Assembly (NCBI GenBank): GCA_937958885.1
Contig: CALGMT010000010.1
Span: 24,685-88,684 of the forward strand
Origin: an uncultured bacterium
Lineage (GTDB): Bacteria; Verrucomicrobiota; Kiritimatiellia; CAIVKH01
Direction of reading: 5' to 3'
Length of the DNA stretch: 64,000 nucleotides
Under the pieces are notes generated by a model that worked only from the letters and a program-made list of their open reading frames with translations, had not been told where the DNA came from and ran no database searches. Within the stretch, counting starts at the first letter, position 1. Every line of letters begins with the position of its first letter. A program made the translations under genes and the position numbers. Below, one piece after another: positions 1-9,191 of this stretch.

Positions 1-1
1 C

Positions 2-181
2 CGCGCCGAAAAGCTCGTGCACGCGGGGTTCCTTTCGCTCGAGGGCGTTCAGGCCGCCGACGAGGAAGACCTGCTCGCGATCGAGGGCTTTACTGAAGAA
101 GACGCGCGGGCCATCCGCGCCGCGGTCGGCTCCGATACGCCCGGCGCGCCGGCTGATGGGGCACCGACGGAAACGACATGA
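2..181 (+). CDS. nusA: Transcription termination/antitermination factor NusA, C-terminal fragment (truncated by window start)
   Basis: Frame 2 reads RAEKLVHAGFLSLEGVQAADEEDLLAIEGFTEEDARAIRAAVGS..., a helix-hairpin-helix-like C-terminus; TGA overlaps the infB ATG (ATGA); canonical nusA-infB order. Confidence 0.8.
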   Translation, partial: RAEKLVHAGFLSLEGVQAADEEDLLAIEGFTEEDARAIRAAVGSDTPGAPADGAPTETT

Positions 182-2211
182 GAGTATTCGAACTAGCCAA
201 AGAACTCCAACGGCCGACCAAGGACCTGCTGGAAAAGATTCAGGCCCTTAACGCCGGAGAAGTGCGCAACCACATGAGCGTGCTCACCCCCGAACAGGTG
301 ACCGTTCTGCGGGTCGCGTTCGCCCCCGCGCAGCAAGCGCCGGCCGCCGAACCCGCGCCGGCGACCGCCGCGCCGGCGACCGCCGCGCCGGTGACCGCCT
401 CCGCGGATACGAAGGTGGTCACGGTGAAACCGGGCGCCCCGATCATTGTCCGCGAGCTGGCGGAGCACATGGGCCTCAAGCCCAATCTGCTGATCGCGGA
501 ACTGATGAAGATGAATATCTTCGCGTCGATCAATCAAAAGATCGAACTGAAGGTCGCGCAGCAGATCGCCCAAAAATGGGGCTGGACCGTCGAGCTGGAA
601 AAGAAGGTCGAGGTCAAACCCCCGCCGCCTCCGCCGAAGCCGAAGGTCAAGCCGGTCGAGGAAAAGGTGGACGCGCCGGAAAATGTCGTCACGCGGCCGC
701 CCGTTGTGGTCTTTATGGGCCACGTGGACCACGGCAAGACCTCGCTGCTGGACAAGATTCGCAACAGCCGCGTCGCGGCGGGCGAGGATGGCGGCATCAC
801 GCAGCACATCGGCGCCTACACCGTTACGCTCGACGACAAAAAGAAACACCGCATCACGTTTCTCGACACCCCGGGCCACGAAGCCTTCACCGCAATGCGC
901 GCGCGAGGGGCAAACCTGACCGACATCGCCGTGATCGTGATTGACGGCGTGGACGGTGTGATGCCGCAGACCCGCGAGGCGATCCAACATGCGCAGGCCG
1001 CAAAGGTCGCCATCATGGTCGCGCTGAACAAAAAGGACCTGCGCGCATTCAATGCCGACCGCGTAAAACAGCAACTGCAAGGCCTCGGCCTCACCCCGGA
1101 AGATTGGGGCGGCGATGTGATTTGCTGCCCGGTCAGCGCGCTCACCGGAGACGGCATCCCCGATTTTCTCGACAACATCATCGCCCTGGCGGAAATCCTC
1201 GAACTGAAGGCCAACCCGCGCCTGCCCGCGCGCGGGTTCATCGTCGAGGCGCGCATGGAAACCGGCATGGGCCCCACCGCCACGCTGCTGATCCGCGAAG
1301 GCACGCTCAAGGTCGGCGATACGATTCTGTGCGGGATGCACTGGGGACGGGTGAAGGCCCTCATCAACGATCGCGGCGAACGCGTGAAACAGGCCGGTCC
1401 GTCCGAGGCCGTCAAATGCCTGGGCCTCTCCGGCGTGCCCGACGCGGGCGCAGAGTTCGTCAAAATGGCGGACGAGAAGACAGCCCGCGCCGAAGCCGAG
1501 GCGCGCCAATTCGCGAAGCGCGAAGAGGCGCTTGCCGGCATGGCGCCGAAGCGCATGACGCTCGACGATCTGCTCCAGGGCGGAGCGGGGACGGGCAAAA
1601 AGACCCTCTCCATCGTGTTGAAGGTGGACACCCAGGGATCCCTCGAAGCGCTGCAATACGCGATCGGCAACATCAAGAGCGAGAAAGTTGACCACCAGAT
1701 TATCCTCGCCGGCATCGGCAACATCAACGTGAACGATGTCCTGCTCGCGAGCGCATCGAAGGCGATTATCTTGGGATTCCATGTCAGCAAGGAATCGGAC
1801 GTCTCCGCCGCGGCAAAGCGGGAAGGCGTCGAAATTCGACTTTACAGCATCATCTACGAGCTGCTGGACGATCTGAAGGACCTGATGCAGGGACTGCTCG
1901 AACCGATCGTGCGCGAAACGGTGCTCGGCCACGCCCAGGTCAAGCAGCTCTTCGACCTCGGCAAAAAGGGCAAGGTCGCCGGGTGCATCGTCACCGACGG
2001 CCGCGTCACCGCGCGCGGGCGCGCGCGCGTCAAGCGCCGGGGCGACGTGCTGTACGAGGGCGCGGTCTCCACCCTGCGCCGCTTCCAAAACGAAGCGGCC
2101 GAGGTCCGCGAGGGCCAGGAGTGCGGCATGCGGCTCGATCATTTCGGCGACTTTGAACCGGGCGATATTATCGAGATCTACGAAGTCGAGAAAATCGCCC
2201 AGCAACTGTAA
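178..2211 (+). CDS. infB: Translation initiation factor IF-2
   Basis: G1 GHVDHGKT, DTPGHEAF and NKKD motifs; IF2 N-terminal domain. Confidence 0.98.
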   Translation: MRVFELAKELQRPTKDLLEKIQALNAGEVRNHMSVLTPEQVTVLRVAFAPAQQAPAAEPAPATAAPATAAPVTASADTKVVTVKPGAPIIVRELAEHMGLKPNLLIAELMKMNIFASINQKIELKVAQQIAQKWGWTVELEKKVEVKPPPPPPKPKVKPVEEKVDAPENVVTRPPVVVFMGHVDHGKTSLLDKIRNSRVAAGEDGGITQHIGAYTVTLDDKKKHRITFLDTPGHEAFTAMRARGANLTDIAVIVIDGVDGVMPQTREAIQHAQAAKVAIMVALNKKDLRAFNADRVKQQLQGLGLTPEDWGGDVICCPVSALTGDGIPDFLDNIIALAEILELKANPRLPARGFIVEARMETGMGPTATLLIREGTLKVGDTILCGMHWGRVKALINDRGERVKQAGPSEAVKCLGLSGVPDAGAEFVKMADEKTARAEAEARQFAKREEALAGMAPKRMTLDDLLQGGAGTGKKTLSIVLKVDTQGSLEALQYAIGNIKSEKVDHQIILAGIGNINVNDVLLASASKAIILGFHVSKESDVSAAAKREGVEIRLYSIIYELLDDLKDLMQGLLEPIVRETVLGHAQVKQLFDLGKKGKVAGCIVTDGRVTARGRARVKRRGDVLYEGAVSTLRRFQNEAAEVREGQECGMRLDHFGDFEPGDIIEIYEVEKIAQQL

Positions 2212-2243
2212 CCGCGCCGCGCCGGGCATTGGGAGGAACGGCC

Positions 2244-2639
2244 ATGCGTCCGCAGCGATTGACGCGCATCAACCAACTGCTTCGCCAAGAGGTGGCGGAG
2301 TACCTGTTTCGACTGGTCAACGAGCCTGGATTCGACCCCGCGCGCGTGACGGTCACGCGGGTGCTCACCAGCGCCGACTTGCGCCACGCGCGCGTGATGG
2401 TGTCGGTCCGCGGCACGCCCGAGGAGCAGGAAGAGGCGCTGAACCACATTCGCCGCCACCGCGTCGAGCTCCAAAACCTCATCAACCGCGACATCAAAAT
2501 GAAGTACACGCCGCAGTTGATCGTCGAGTTGGATGAGTCCATCGCAAAGGGCGACCAGGTGCTCTCGCTCATCGCCGAGATGGAGGCAGAGCATCCCGAA
2601 TGGGACGAGCCGGAGACGCCGCCCGTTTCCAATCCATGA
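2244..2639 (+). CDS. rbfA: 30S ribosome-binding factor A
   Basis: MRPQRLTRINQLLRQEVAEYLFRLV...; start moved to ATG 2244 behind GGGAGGA; position after infB. Confidence 0.92.
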   Translation: MRPQRLTRINQLLRQEVAEYLFRLVNEPGFDPARVTVTRVLTSADLRHARVMVSVRGTPEEQEEALNHIRRHRVELQNLINRDIKMKYTPQLIVELDESIAKGDQVLSLIAEMEAEHPEWDEPETPPVSNP

Positions 2640-3388
2640 GGCCGCCCCGCTACAGGCGCGCCCCCCTGCGCGCGTCGGACGAAGTCGACGGCTTGCTCCT
2701 CGTGGACAAACCTGCCGGCCCGACCTCGCACGACATCGTGGACGCCGTCCGCCGATTGTTCGACCTGCCGAAAGTTGGCCACGGTGGCACGCTCGATCCC
2801 GGCGCGACCGGCCTGCTGATCCTACTGCTCGGTCGCGCGACGAAAGTCTCGCAGCCCATCATGAGCGCGGACAAGGTGTATGAAGGCACGCTCATCCTGG
2901 GCGTCTCCACCGACACCCACGATGCGGACGGCGAGGTCTTGTCGCGCCGCGACGCATCCGGCGTCACCCGCGAGCGGCTCGCGGACGAATTCCGGAAATG
3001 GGTCGGCGACGTCGAACAAGTTCCGCCGATGGTCTCCGCGATCAAGAAGGACGGCGTCGCGCTATACAAAATGGCGCGCCACGGCCGGGAGGTCGAACGC
3101 GAGCCGCGCCTGCTGCACATCTTCGAATTCGCCCTGCTAGATTTCGCTCCTCCGCTCGCGCGATTTCGCGTGCGCTGCTCGAAGGGCACCTATGTGCGCA
3201 CACTCTGCCACGACATCGGCGAAGGCCTCGGCTGCGGCGCGTGCCTTAACACCCTGCGGAGGACCCGCTCCGGCGCGCTGGATGTGGCCGACGCGATCCC
3301 GTTCGAAACGCTGGTCGGTGTGCCGCGCGAGGAACTTGCGCGCCACGTGCGTCCGCTTGCCTCGTTGAACCTGCGGGGCCCGCTATGA
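2636..3388 (+). CDS. truB: tRNA pseudouridine(55) synthase TruB
   Basis: DGLLLVDKPAGPTSHD, GGTLDPGATGLL, SKGTYVRTL motifs; ATG 2636 overlaps the rbfA stop. Confidence 0.96.
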   Translation: MRPPRYRRAPLRASDEVDGLLLVDKPAGPTSHDIVDAVRRLFDLPKVGHGGTLDPGATGLLILLLGRATKVSQPIMSADKVYEGTLILGVSTDTHDADGEVLSRRDASGVTRERLADEFRKWVGDVEQVPPMVSAIKKDGVALYKMARHGREVEREPRLLHIFEFALLDFAPPLARFRVRCSKGTYVRTLCHDIGEGLGCGACLNTLRRTRSGALDVADAIPFETLVGVPREELARHVRPLASLNLRGPL

Positions 3389-4326
3389 TGCGCACCGTCA
3401 CCGCGCTGGAAGCGCTGAACGGCGCAACCCGCCCGATCGTGTTCGCGGCGGGCGCGTTCGACGGCGTCCACCTTGGCCACCAGGCCGTTCTCGCAGAAGC
3501 GCGCCGCCGCGCCTCCGCGCTCGGCGGCGAAGCGTGGGCGCTGACCTTCGACCCGCATCCGATGAAGGTGCTGCGCCCCGACCGCGCGCCCGCGTTGATC
3601 ACCTCGACACCGCACCGCCTGCGCCTGCTCGCGGAAACCGGCGTAGACGGCGTGGCGCTGCTGCCGTTCGACGCGTTCTTTGCCGAGCAGGAACCCGAGG
3701 CGTTCATCGCGCGGGTTTGCGCCGCCGTCCCGACACTCCGCGCGATGGTCGTCGGCGCCAATTGGACCTTCGGCCGCCGCGCGCGGGGCAACGTGGACCT
3801 GCTCCGCGCACTCGCCGCGCAACACGGGTTTGATGTCGCCGCGATGGCCGGCCTCGAGTGGGGCGGACAGCCGATCTCCAGCACGCGTATCCGCCAGGCC
3901 GTTGCTTCAGGCGATCTCGCCGCCGCGCGCGCGATGCTCGGCCGCCCATTCAGTATGTATGGAACGGTCGTGCACGGCGCCAAACTCGGCAGAGTATTGG
4001 GCTATCCAACTGCAAATGTGGATCCCCACAACGAAGTGCGACCGCCGCCCGGCATCTATGCGTGCTGGACGCGCGTCGAGCAGCGGACCTATCCGTCCGC
4101 TTCGTTCCTCACCGCACACCCCGATCCGCGCAAGGGTCCCCCCGATGTCGTGGAGGTCCACCTGCTTGATGCGACGCTGGATTTGTACGACCACGATATC
4201 GACGTCTGCTTCGTCTCCAAATTGCGCGACGAAGAGCGCTACGACACGCTCGACGCATTGAAGGCCCAGATCGGTCGAGACCTCGCCGCCGCCCGCGCCG
4301 TCCTCGCCGAGCACCCGCCCGAATAG
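3385..4326 (+). CDS. ribF: Bifunctional riboflavin kinase/FAD synthetase
   Basis: GAFDGVHLGHQAVL, FDPHP, SSTRIRQAVASGD, GRVLGYPTANVD motifs. Confidence 0.96.
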   Translation: MMRTVTALEALNGATRPIVFAAGAFDGVHLGHQAVLAEARRRASALGGEAWALTFDPHPMKVLRPDRAPALITSTPHRLRLLAETGVDGVALLPFDAFFAEQEPEAFIARVCAAVPTLRAMVVGANWTFGRRARGNVDLLRALAAQHGFDVAAMAGLEWGGQPISSTRIRQAVASGDLAAARAMLGRPFSMYGTVVHGAKLGRVLGYPTANVDPHNEVRPPPGIYACWTRVEQRTYPSASFLTAHPDPRKGPPDVVEVHLLDATLDLYDHDIDVCFVSKLRDEERYDTLDALKAQIGRDLAAARAVLAEHPPE

Positions 4327-5775
4327 TCAGCCCTCGCGCGCGGCCTCGTCCGCGATCGCGCGAATCATGTCCCGGAAGATCAGCGCGTGGATCGGATAAA
4401 GCGCGTACCAGTAGGCCAAGCCCGATAGTCCTTTTGGCGCGAAGAATGCCGTCTGGACGAGCGTCGAGCCACCGCCCGCGCGCGGATGCGCCTCGAATTG
4501 CAGCCACGCGCGCCCAGGCACCTTCATCTCCGCGCGGAACCGTACGAGCCGGCCGCGTTCCACCGCCTCGACCCGCCAGAAATCCACCGCGTCGCCGGGA
4601 TTCAACTCCGTCGGATGCCGCCGCCCGCGCCGCATACCGACGCCGCCCAGCAGGCGATCCAGCGCGCCGCGGGCGCGCCAGGCCCAGTTCCATTTCAACC
4701 AGCCGCGCGCGCCGCCGAGCGCGCTGAACGCGCCGAACAACGCGGCGGGCTCCGCCCGCGTTTCGATGCGGCGCCGTTCGATGATCATCCCCTCCTGCGT
4801 GCTCAAGGTCACGGGGCGCCGGTCGCCGAGGCTGCTCGCGAGCGCGTCGCTCCACGCCGTCTCGATCTCGCCGCCATCCAGGCGCGCGATGGCGAGGCGG
4901 ACCGCCGACCGGTAGGTCATCGGCGCGATCTCGGGAAACAAGTCGCGCGCCGAGCGATCCCGCACGATGCACTCGTTGCGCAGCCCCTGAATCAGCGGCT
5001 GCGCGATGGCGGCCGGGATTGGGGTCACCAGATGAACCCAATACGAAGATAGACGCGGCGTCAGGACGGGCACCGGCAGCAAGCGGCGTCGGAGTCCGCG
5101 CTCCTCCGCGTAGATCCGCATCATCGCGCCGTAGTCGATGACGTCCGCGCCGCCGATTTCGATCGTGCGCCCCGCGCTCTCCGGCACACAGAGCGCGGCG
5201 AGCAGATATTCGAGCACGTTGCGAATCGCGATCGGCTGCGTCTTCGTGAAAACCCATCGCGGACAGATCATCACGGGTATGCGCTCTGTCAGATAGCGGA
5301 TCATTTCGAACGACAGCGAGCCGGACCCCACGATCACGCCCGCGCGGAACTCCGTCACCGGCACGCCGGCCTCGCGCAGCGCGTCGCCCGTTTCGTGGCG
5401 CGAGCGGAGATGGTGCGAGAGCTCCTGCGCGGGGTCCCCGAGCCCGCCCAGATAAATAATGCGCCTGACACCCGCGGCCCGCGCGGCTTCGCCGAATTGT
5501 GCGGCCGCGCGCAGATCGCGCGCGGCGAAGTCGCGCCCGCCGGCCATGCCGTGAATGAGGTAATACGCCGCGTCGATCCCGCGCACTGCGTCCGGCAGCG
5601 TCCGGCTGTCCAGCACATCGCCCGCCGCGACCTCCACCTGGTCTCGCCACGATCGACCCGCGAGTCGATCCGGATCGCGCGCGAGGCAGCGCACGGAATA
5701 TCCCGCCTCGATCAGGCGCGGCACGAGCCGTCCGCCGATATACCCCGTCGCGCCCGTGACCAAAATTCGTTGCAT
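4327..5775 (-). CDS. SDR-family NAD(P)-binding protein with C-terminal DUF2867-like domain
   Basis: MQRILVTGATGYIGGRLVPRL Rossmann motif; two-domain 482 aa layout. Confidence 0.8.
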   Translation of the reverse strand: MQRILVTGATGYIGGRLVPRLIEAGYSVRCLARDPDRLAGRSWRDQVEVAAGDVLDSRTLPDAVRGIDAAYYLIHGMAGGRDFAARDLRAAAQFGEAARAAGVRRIIYLGGLGDPAQELSHHLRSRHETGDALREAGVPVTEFRAGVIVGSGSLSFEMIRYLTERIPVMICPRWVFTKTQPIAIRNVLEYLLAALCVPESAGRTIEIGGADVIDYGAMMRIYAEERGLRRRLLPVPVLTPRLSSYWVHLVTPIPAAIAQPLIQGLRNECIVRDRSARDLFPEIAPMTYRSAVRLAIARLDGGEIETAWSDALASSLGDRRPVTLSTQEGMIIERRRIETRAEPAALFGAFSALGGARGWLKWNWAWRARGALDRLLGGVGMRRGRRHPTELNPGDAVDFWRVEAVERGRLVRFRAEMKVPGRAWLQFEAHPRAGGGSTLVQTAFFAPKGLSGLAYWYALYPIHALIFRDMIRAIADEAAREG

Positions 5776-5845
5776 ACCGATATGTTTCGCATGACCATCG
5801 TCCGAACGCGAGGAAGCTTACATTCGCGCCATGGGTTGCGGAGTC

Positions 5846-5916
5846 TGTAGGTCCGCCGTTCCGCCGGCGAAACGTGAGCGCCAATGACCTCCGGCGACAG
5901 CGCGCCGGAGGTACAG
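5846..5916. repeat. Imperfect palindromic intergenic element, copy A
   Basis: TGTAGGTCCGCCGTTCCGCCGGCG...CCTCCGGCGACAGCGCGCCGGAGGTACAGC; partly complementary ends; resembles 42767-42807. Confidence 0.45.
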
Positions 5917-5985
5917 CATGCTAACTCCTTGCCCACACAAAGCCCTTTATTGTAGCCTCTCCGCTTCATCTGGAGGAAATTGGAA

Positions 5986-7068
5986 ATGGCGAAGATTGAT
6001 TTCGGCGGCGTGATCGAAGACGTGGTGACGCGCAGCGAGTTCCCGCTCGCGAAGGCGCGCAAGGCGCTCAAAGGCGAGACGATCGCCGTTCTCGGCTACG
6101 GCGTGCAAGCCCCCGCGCAGGCGCTGAACCTCAAGGACAATGGCTTCAACGTCATCGTCGGCTGCCGCGATTGGACGCGCGCCAAGAAGGACGGCTGGAA
6201 GCCCGGCAAGGATCTGTTCTCCATCGAAGAAGCCGCCGACCAGGGCACCATCCTGCTCTATCTCGTGTCCGACGCCGGCCAGCGCGCGCTGTGGCCGACC
6301 GTGAAGAAATTCCTCACTCCGGGCAAGGCGCTCGCCTTTTCCCACGGTTTCTCCATCGTGTTCAAAGAGCAGACAAAAGTCGTCCCGCCGAAGGATGTCG
6401 ACGTCATCATGGTCGCGCCGAAAGGCTCCGGCCTGAATGTGCGCCGCAATTTTCTCGCCGGCGCGGGCATCAACTCGAGTTACGCGATCTTCCAGGACGC
6501 GACCGGCCGCGCGACCGAACGCACGCTCGCGCTCGGCATCGGCATCGGCTCCGGCTACCTGTTCCCCACCACGTTCCAGCGGGAAGTGGTCAGCGATCTC
6601 ACCGGCGAACGCGGCGTGTTGATGGGCGCGCTCGCGGGGATTATGGAGGCGCAATACGACGTGCTGCGCGCCAACGGCCACTCGCCCAGCGAGGCGTTCA
6701 ACGAGACGGTCGAAGAGCTCACGCAGAGCCTCATCCGGCTTGTGGACGAGAAGGGGATGGACTGGATGTACGCAAACTGCTCGACCACCGCCCAGCGCGG
6801 CGCGCTCGACTGGAAGCCGAAGTTTAAGAAAGCCACGCTGCCTGTCTTCAAGGCGCTCTACGAATCGGTGAAAACCGGCAAAGAGTCCGCGCGCGTCCTC
6901 CGCGTGTGCAGCGGCCCCAACTACAAGGAGCTGCTCGCGAAAGAACTCAACGAGATGGGCAACTCCGAGATGTGGCGCGCCGGCGCGGCCGTACGCTCCC
7001 TCCGCCCCAAGACCGCCAAGGGCCCAACCCTCAAAGCCAAGGGCACCGGCGGCCGCACGATGGGCTGA
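5986..7068 (+). CDS. ilvC: Ketol-acid reductoisomerase (Ilv5-like)
   Basis: VLGYGVQAPAQALNLKDNGFNVIVG, FSHGFSIVF, EMWRAGAAVRSLRP; start at ATG 5986. Confidence 0.93.
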   Translation: MAKIDFGGVIEDVVTRSEFPLAKARKALKGETIAVLGYGVQAPAQALNLKDNGFNVIVGCRDWTRAKKDGWKPGKDLFSIEEAADQGTILLYLVSDAGQRALWPTVKKFLTPGKALAFSHGFSIVFKEQTKVVPPKDVDVIMVAPKGSGLNVRRNFLAGAGINSSYAIFQDATGRATERTLALGIGIGSGYLFPTTFQREVVSDLTGERGVLMGALAGIMEAQYDVLRANGHSPSEAFNETVEELTQSLIRLVDEKGMDWMYANCSTTAQRGALDWKPKFKKATLPVFKALYESVKTGKESARVLRVCSGPNYKELLAKELNEMGNSEMWRAGAAVRSLRPKTAKGPTLKAKGTGGRTMG

Positions 7069-7100
7069 ACCGCCGCGCGAAGCCCCGCTTCGTTCAACAA

Positions 7101-7133
7101 CGCCGCGCGCCCGCAAAGCGCGCGGCGTTTTTT
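7101..7133 (+). terminator. Rho-independent terminator after ilvC
   Basis: CGCCGCGCG-cccgcaaag-CGCGCGGCG followed by TTTTTT. Confidence 0.85.
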
Positions 7134-7180
7134 ACATGCCATGGAACGTTGGAGCGGCAGCTTTTACAGGGCATGGAAAA
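7128..7180 (+). repeat. ACAG/GCATGGAA intergenic element, divergent copy 1
   Basis: TTTTTTACATGCCATGGAACG...GCTTTTACAGGGCATGGAAAA; related to copies at 25921, 44335 and 59768. Confidence 0.55.
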
Positions 7181-7228
7181 AGGCGCGGACATGCGTAAGC
7201 CCGCGCCGGATCGCGCGAGATACAGTCG

Positions 7229-7591
7229 ATGCTGGATCCCGCCGGACAACCCCGCTGCGATGTATGCGCGTTGCCCCTCCCGCGGGGCGCTGCGAACGGC
7301 CCCTGTAGTCGGCGCTGCGCCGCGCGGCGCGATGAGTCTGCGCGCGCGCGGGCGAACGTCCCCGCCCTCGAACAGCGGATTCTCGCGGAACTTCGCTCGC
7401 TCACCGCCGGAAGCACGATGTGCCCCGGCGCCCTCGCGCAACGCGTTCTGCCGGGCGTTCGCGATCCATTGACCCTCCTGCGCCCGCTGCTGTTCGAACT
7501 GCAGGAGAAAGGGCGTGTCGCGCTTTCGCAGAAGGGCGCGGTTTTGCCGTGGTGGAAAATCCGCGGGCCTTTTCGCATCCGCGCGCGGTAA
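7229..7591 (+). CDS. DUF3253-like small protein with N-terminal Cys-rich zinc-binding segment
   Basis: CDVC...CSRRC followed by ILAELRSLTAGSTMCPGALAQRVLPG...LLRPLLFELQEKGRVALSQKG. Confidence 0.6.
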   Translation: MLDPAGQPRCDVCALPLPRGAANGPCSRRCAARRDESARARANVPALEQRILAELRSLTAGSTMCPGALAQRVLPGVRDPLTLLRPLLFELQEKGRVALSQKGAVLPWWKIRGPFRIRAR

Positions 7592-7636
7592 GGAAACTCG
7601 ACTCTATTCGATGTTCAGCCAAAAGGAGATTTCGCC

Positions 7637-8107
7637 ATGTCACTCGAAGGAAAAAAGGCGCCTTCGTTCAAACTCGAAGGAAGCGATGGGAAAATGCACT
7701 CGCTCGCCGACTATAAGGGTCAGACCGTCGTGCTTTATTTTTATCCGAAAGATGACACGCCGGGCTGCACAAAAGAGGCGTGCGGGTTTCGCGATCATTT
7801 TAAGGATATCGCTCAACGCGCCGTTCTGTTCGGCATAAGCAAAGACACCATCGCCTCACATGGAAAGTTTATCGCCAAATATAAATTGCCGTTCACCCTT
7901 CTTTCCGATCCCGACGCGGCGGTTATGAAGGCCTACGGCGCATTCGGCGAGAAGCTGATGTATGGCAAACCCGTCACCGGCACGATCCGCTCGACCGTTG
8001 TGATTGGACCGGACGGCAAGGTGCTGAAACACTGGACCTCCGTGAAGAAAGCCGAAACGCATCCGTCGGAAGTTCTTGACTTTCTGTGCAATGTAATGAT
8101 TAAATAG
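7637..8107 (+). CDS. bcp: Thioredoxin-dependent peroxiredoxin (Bcp/PrxQ type)
   Basis: YFYPKDDTPGCTKEACGFRDHF. Confidence 0.93.
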   Translation: MSLEGKKAPSFKLEGSDGKMHSLADYKGQTVVLYFYPKDDTPGCTKEACGFRDHFKDIAQRAVLFGISKDTIASHGKFIAKYKLPFTLLSDPDAAVMKAYGAFGEKLMYGKPVTGTIRSTVVIGPDGKVLKHWTSVKKAETHPSEVLDFLCNVMIK

Positions 8108-8114
8108 AGGTCTT

Positions 8115-9122
8115 ATGTCTCCCTCTCCCTCTCCCTCTCCCTCTCCCCCTCTATCTCCCTCTCTATCTCCCCCTCCCCCTCCCTCCGCTCGCATCCGACG
8201 CGCCTGGCATCAATACGTTTACGGCGACGAGGACAATGTCACGCTAATCCACAGCTCGCCGCTGATCTTCATGCACCTCATGGCGCTCGGCGTGTTCTTC
8301 GTCGGGTTCAGTTGGACGGCGCTCGCCGCATGCGTCGCGACGTACGCGATTCGCGTGTTCGCGCTGACCGGTGGCTACCATCGCTACTTTTCTCACAACT
8401 CGTTCAAGACGAGCCGCGTGTTTCAGTTCATCCTCGCGTTCCTCGGCGGCACGTCCGCGCAGCTCGGCGCGCTCTGGTGGGCGGCGCATCACCGCTACCA
8501 CCACCAACATTCGGACACCGAGCAAGACATCCACTCGCCGATCAAGCAGGGTTTGTTCCGCTCGCACATCGGCTGGATCATGTGCCGGAAGTACGCCAAG
8601 ACCGAACTCGAGCGCATCCCCGATTTCGCGAAGTATCCCGAATTGCGCTTCCTCGACCGCTTCCACTCGCTGCCGCCGATCTTGCTCGCGCTCGGCCTCT
8701 ATTTCCTCGGCGACTGGCTCGCCGCCGCGCGCCCGCATCTCGGCACTAGCGGCTGGCAGCTCGTCTTCTGGGGCTTTTTCCTCAGCTCGGTGTTCGTCTA
8801 TCACGCCACGTTCTGCATCAACTCGCTGACGCACATGATCGGCAAGCGCAGATTCAACACGAACGATTTCAGCCGCAACAGCCTGATCCTCGCCCTCATC
8901 ACCTTCGGCGAAGGCTGGCACAACAACCACCACCGGTATCCCGTCGCCACACGGCAGGGCCTGTACTGGTGGGAAATCGACATCACCTATTACATCCTCA
9001 AGTTCCTTTCCTGGTTCGGCATCGTCTGGGACCTGCGCGGCCATCCCGCAAAGCTCTATGAAGAAGCCGTCACCGTTCCGGTTCAGCCGCTCCCCGAGCG
9101 AGTCGCCGCAGCGCAGCGATAA
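8115..9122 (+). CDS. Acyl-CoA desaturase (membrane fatty acid desaturase)
   Basis: His boxes HRYFSH, HHRYHH, EGWHNNHH; low-complexity Ser/Pro N-terminus makes the start uncertain. Confidence 0.9.
   Translation: MSPSPSPSPSPPLSPSLSPPPPPSARIRRAWHQYVYGDEDNVTLIHSSPLIFMHLMALGVFFVGFSWTALAACVATYAIRVFALTGGYHRYFSHNSFKTSRVFQFILAFLGGTSAQLGALWWAAHHRYHHQHSDTEQDIHSPIKQGLFRSHIGWIMCRKYAKTELERIPDFAKYPELRFLDRFHSLPPILLALGLYFLGDWLAAARPHLGTSGWQLVFWGFFLSSVFVYHATFCINSLTHMIGKRRFNTNDFSRNSLILALITFGEGWHNNHHRYPVATRQGLYWWEIDITYYILKFLSWFGIVWDLRGHPAKLYEEAVTVPVQPLPERVAAAQR
8118..8186 (+). repeat. (CTCCCT)n pyrimidine microsatellite within 5' end of desaturase ORF
   Basis: ctccctctccctctccctctccctctccccctctatctccctctctatctcc... 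Confidence 0.9.
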
Positions 9123-9191
9123 TCCCGCCGCGAATCAGGCCGCCTTTAAACTTTCCTTCGCGCGCCGCGCGCGCTTCGGTATCGTCGTTCC

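Noticed and set aside
193-2229. 678-aa minus-strand ORF opposite infB
   Set aside because: Shadow ORF of a high-GC gene; His/Arg/Asp-rich translation and clear infB on the plus strand.
4109-5884. 591-aa minus-strand ORF in another frame of the SDR gene
   Set aside because: Arg/Ala/Gly-rich alternative frame of the 4327-5775 gene.
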